Positions 63,131-64,000 of a stretch of DNA of 64,000 bases are shown here, one piece after another. Each line of letters starts with the position of its first letter. The stretch's first letter is position 1. The notes below the pieces were generated by a model, which was given only the letters and a program-made list of their open reading frames with translations, searched no databases and was not told the DNA's origin. A program made the translations under genes and the position numbers. This stretch comes from CAYZXL01 sp964482435. Lineage in GTDB: Bacteria > Auribacterota > JABMQX01. The stretch spans positions 11,798-75,797 of the forward strand of contig CAYZXL010000018.1 of NCBI GenBank assembly GCA_964482435.1, given 5' to 3'.

Positions 63131-64000
63131 GAACCGCAGTCAGCGGCACCCGGTCTTGGGAATCGGGGCGGGCGAACGTCGCGTGCAACGTGACGTCTCT
63201 GAACGGATTGGCGTGCCCGCCGGCGTTTGTGACTGGTGTCTCGAAACGCCCCCAGAGCGGTACGTTCCCAGAATTATCCGCTTTGAGCGCGTGCAATTCG
63301 AAGGCAAACAGCCGGGCATTCTTCAGAAAGAACTCTAACCGCACGGGCCTCCCTGCCAGAGCAGATAGCGGGCGAAGCCAGCGCACGGGCGCGGCCAGAA
63401 CATCGCCCTGGATCGCTTCACAATCGGTTCTGGCGAAACCGGGAATCGGCACGCCGTCCGATGCTAACACTTGCACTCTCACTTCTCCGGCCTGGGCATC
63501 GGCATTCAGTGTCATCGCCTCAGCGCTCGGAATCACCAGCGGCGTTGTGAAGCTGCCGCCGGACGAACCGGCTTCCCGCGCGACATACCGGTCCCGTTTC
63601 ATTCTTACCAGCCCGATCTGCCGCTCCTCAAATCGGTTCACCTTGTGCCCGCTTTGATAGCCGCCGTAATAAAGATAGACCTCGTCCCCGACCGGCACTT
63701 GTTCATCAATCCAGGCGTGGGCATGGTCCCATGCGCCTTGTTGCGGGGATCGGTCAAAAAATCTCTCGCGGTCGCGCACCCAATGCTCGCCGTCGTGGCT
63801 CCACGCCAGCGTGGTGTAACCAATTCCGTAGGCGTCGGGCGGGTCGGGTGGCGAATCGGCTTTCAGATCGTCGCGCAGGACCTTCACCATGCCGATGAGC
63901 AGGTCGCCGCGCCTGAGGTAACCGTCCATGGCATAGAACTGCGTTTCGCCTTCGTCGAATCGGTCATCCGGCGTCAACACGAACCACGGTTCGCGCCAGT
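62973..64000 (-). CDS. Partial carbohydrate-related protein with a DUF5060-like segment; displaced C-terminus (5' end beyond window)
   Basis: The frame is open from the right edge (WREPWFVLTPDDRFDEGET...) to 62973, at least 342 residues. The first part looks like a five-bladed propeller glycoside-hydrolase-like protein (YGIGYTTLAWSHDGEHWVRDRERFF, EVYLYYGGYQSGHK, RQIGLVRMKRDRYVA). The late WGRFETPVTNAGGHANPFRDVTLHATFARPD matches the start of DUF5060. After that the frame becomes unrelated low-complexity text (from about 63150), overlapping the beta-helix remnant in another frame. The true gene end is therefore lost or scrambled. Confidence 0.65.
   Translation of the reverse strand, partial: WREPWFVLTPDDRFDEGETQFYAMDGYLRRGDLLIGMVKVLRDDLKADSPPDPPDAYGIGYTTLAWSHDGEHWVRDRERFFDRSPQQGAWDHAHAWIDEQVPVGDEVYLYYGGYQSGHKVNRFEERQIGLVRMKRDRYVAREAGSSGGSFTTPLVIPSAEAMTLNADAQAGEVRVQVLASDGVPIPGFARTDCEAIQGDVLAAPVRWLRPLSALAGRPVRLEFFLKNARLFAFELHALKADNSGNVPLWGRFETPVTNAGGHANPFRDVTLHATFARPDSQDRVPLTAVQAAASSSLSKPTPEAVTSRRPARINAVSSQTPCLWIGTRAISGWAQGRRRCR

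Noticed and set aside
1..64000. CRISPR arrays, rRNA and tRNA genes
   Set aside because: No array of short direct repeats with unique spacers was seen, nor any tRNA-like T-arm consensus or rRNA stretch; faint tRNAs could be missed by eye.

Overview
The window looks like a chromosomal piece of a GC-rich, Gram-negative, non-proteobacterial bacterium, most likely from the Planctomycetota/PVC group or a neighbouring candidate phylum. This is inferred from large secreted parallel beta-helix proteins with choice-of-anchor-Q-like tails, the C-terminal WxDLxG...FYRV type of module, kinase-rich secretion loci, an ileS-dksA-lspA-lgt block, and abundant dispersed intergenic palindromes. No rRNA, tRNA or CRISPR array was seen.

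Layout. (1) 1-16674, minus strand: part of a type VI secretion (T6SS) operon behind a good sigma70-type promoter. Order of transcription: accessory protein, TssK, TssL, TssM, TagF, TssJ-like lipoprotein, then a giant membrane protein with two kinase-like domains and at least 13 Ig-like domains that runs off the left edge. Sheath, tube, baseplate and ClpV genes are not in view. (2) 16.7-19.8 kb: a small accessory region with a duplicated promoter module, DUF2442 and small antitoxin-like genes, and a TIR-domain protein. (3) 20-30.4 kb: housekeeping genes (MsrB-MsrA fusion, Fe-alcohol dehydrogenase, asnS, coaB), an ImmA/IrrE-like protein and a three-gene sugar ABC importer. (4) 30.7-37.3 kb: radical SAM enzyme, metallophosphoesterase, FtsX/MacB-type permease, a MITE-like element, then archaemetzincin-sucC-sucD. 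(5) 37.5-43.2 kb: phosphoribosyltransferase, DprA-like protein and PD-(D/E)xK-like nuclease in one tight operon, then an AAA ATPase lying between a truncated and an intact copy of the xylulokinase 5' end. (6) 43.3-49.1 kb: STAS/RsbW pair, lgt, lspA, dksA-like gene, ileS. (7) 49.2-50.7 kb: an IS element with a broken transposase. (8) 51-64 kb: secreted VWA and beta-helix proteins, several in visible decay, a transglutaminase-like protein and a partial carbohydrate-related gene.

Most notable: the double pseudokinase inside the T6SS operon; short GC-rich palindromes that sit inside coding sequence in both the kinase and the transposase; the PRTase-DprA-nuclease-(ATPase) cluster beside a duplicated xylB start; and the duplicated promoter/gene-end repeats next to the TIR gene.
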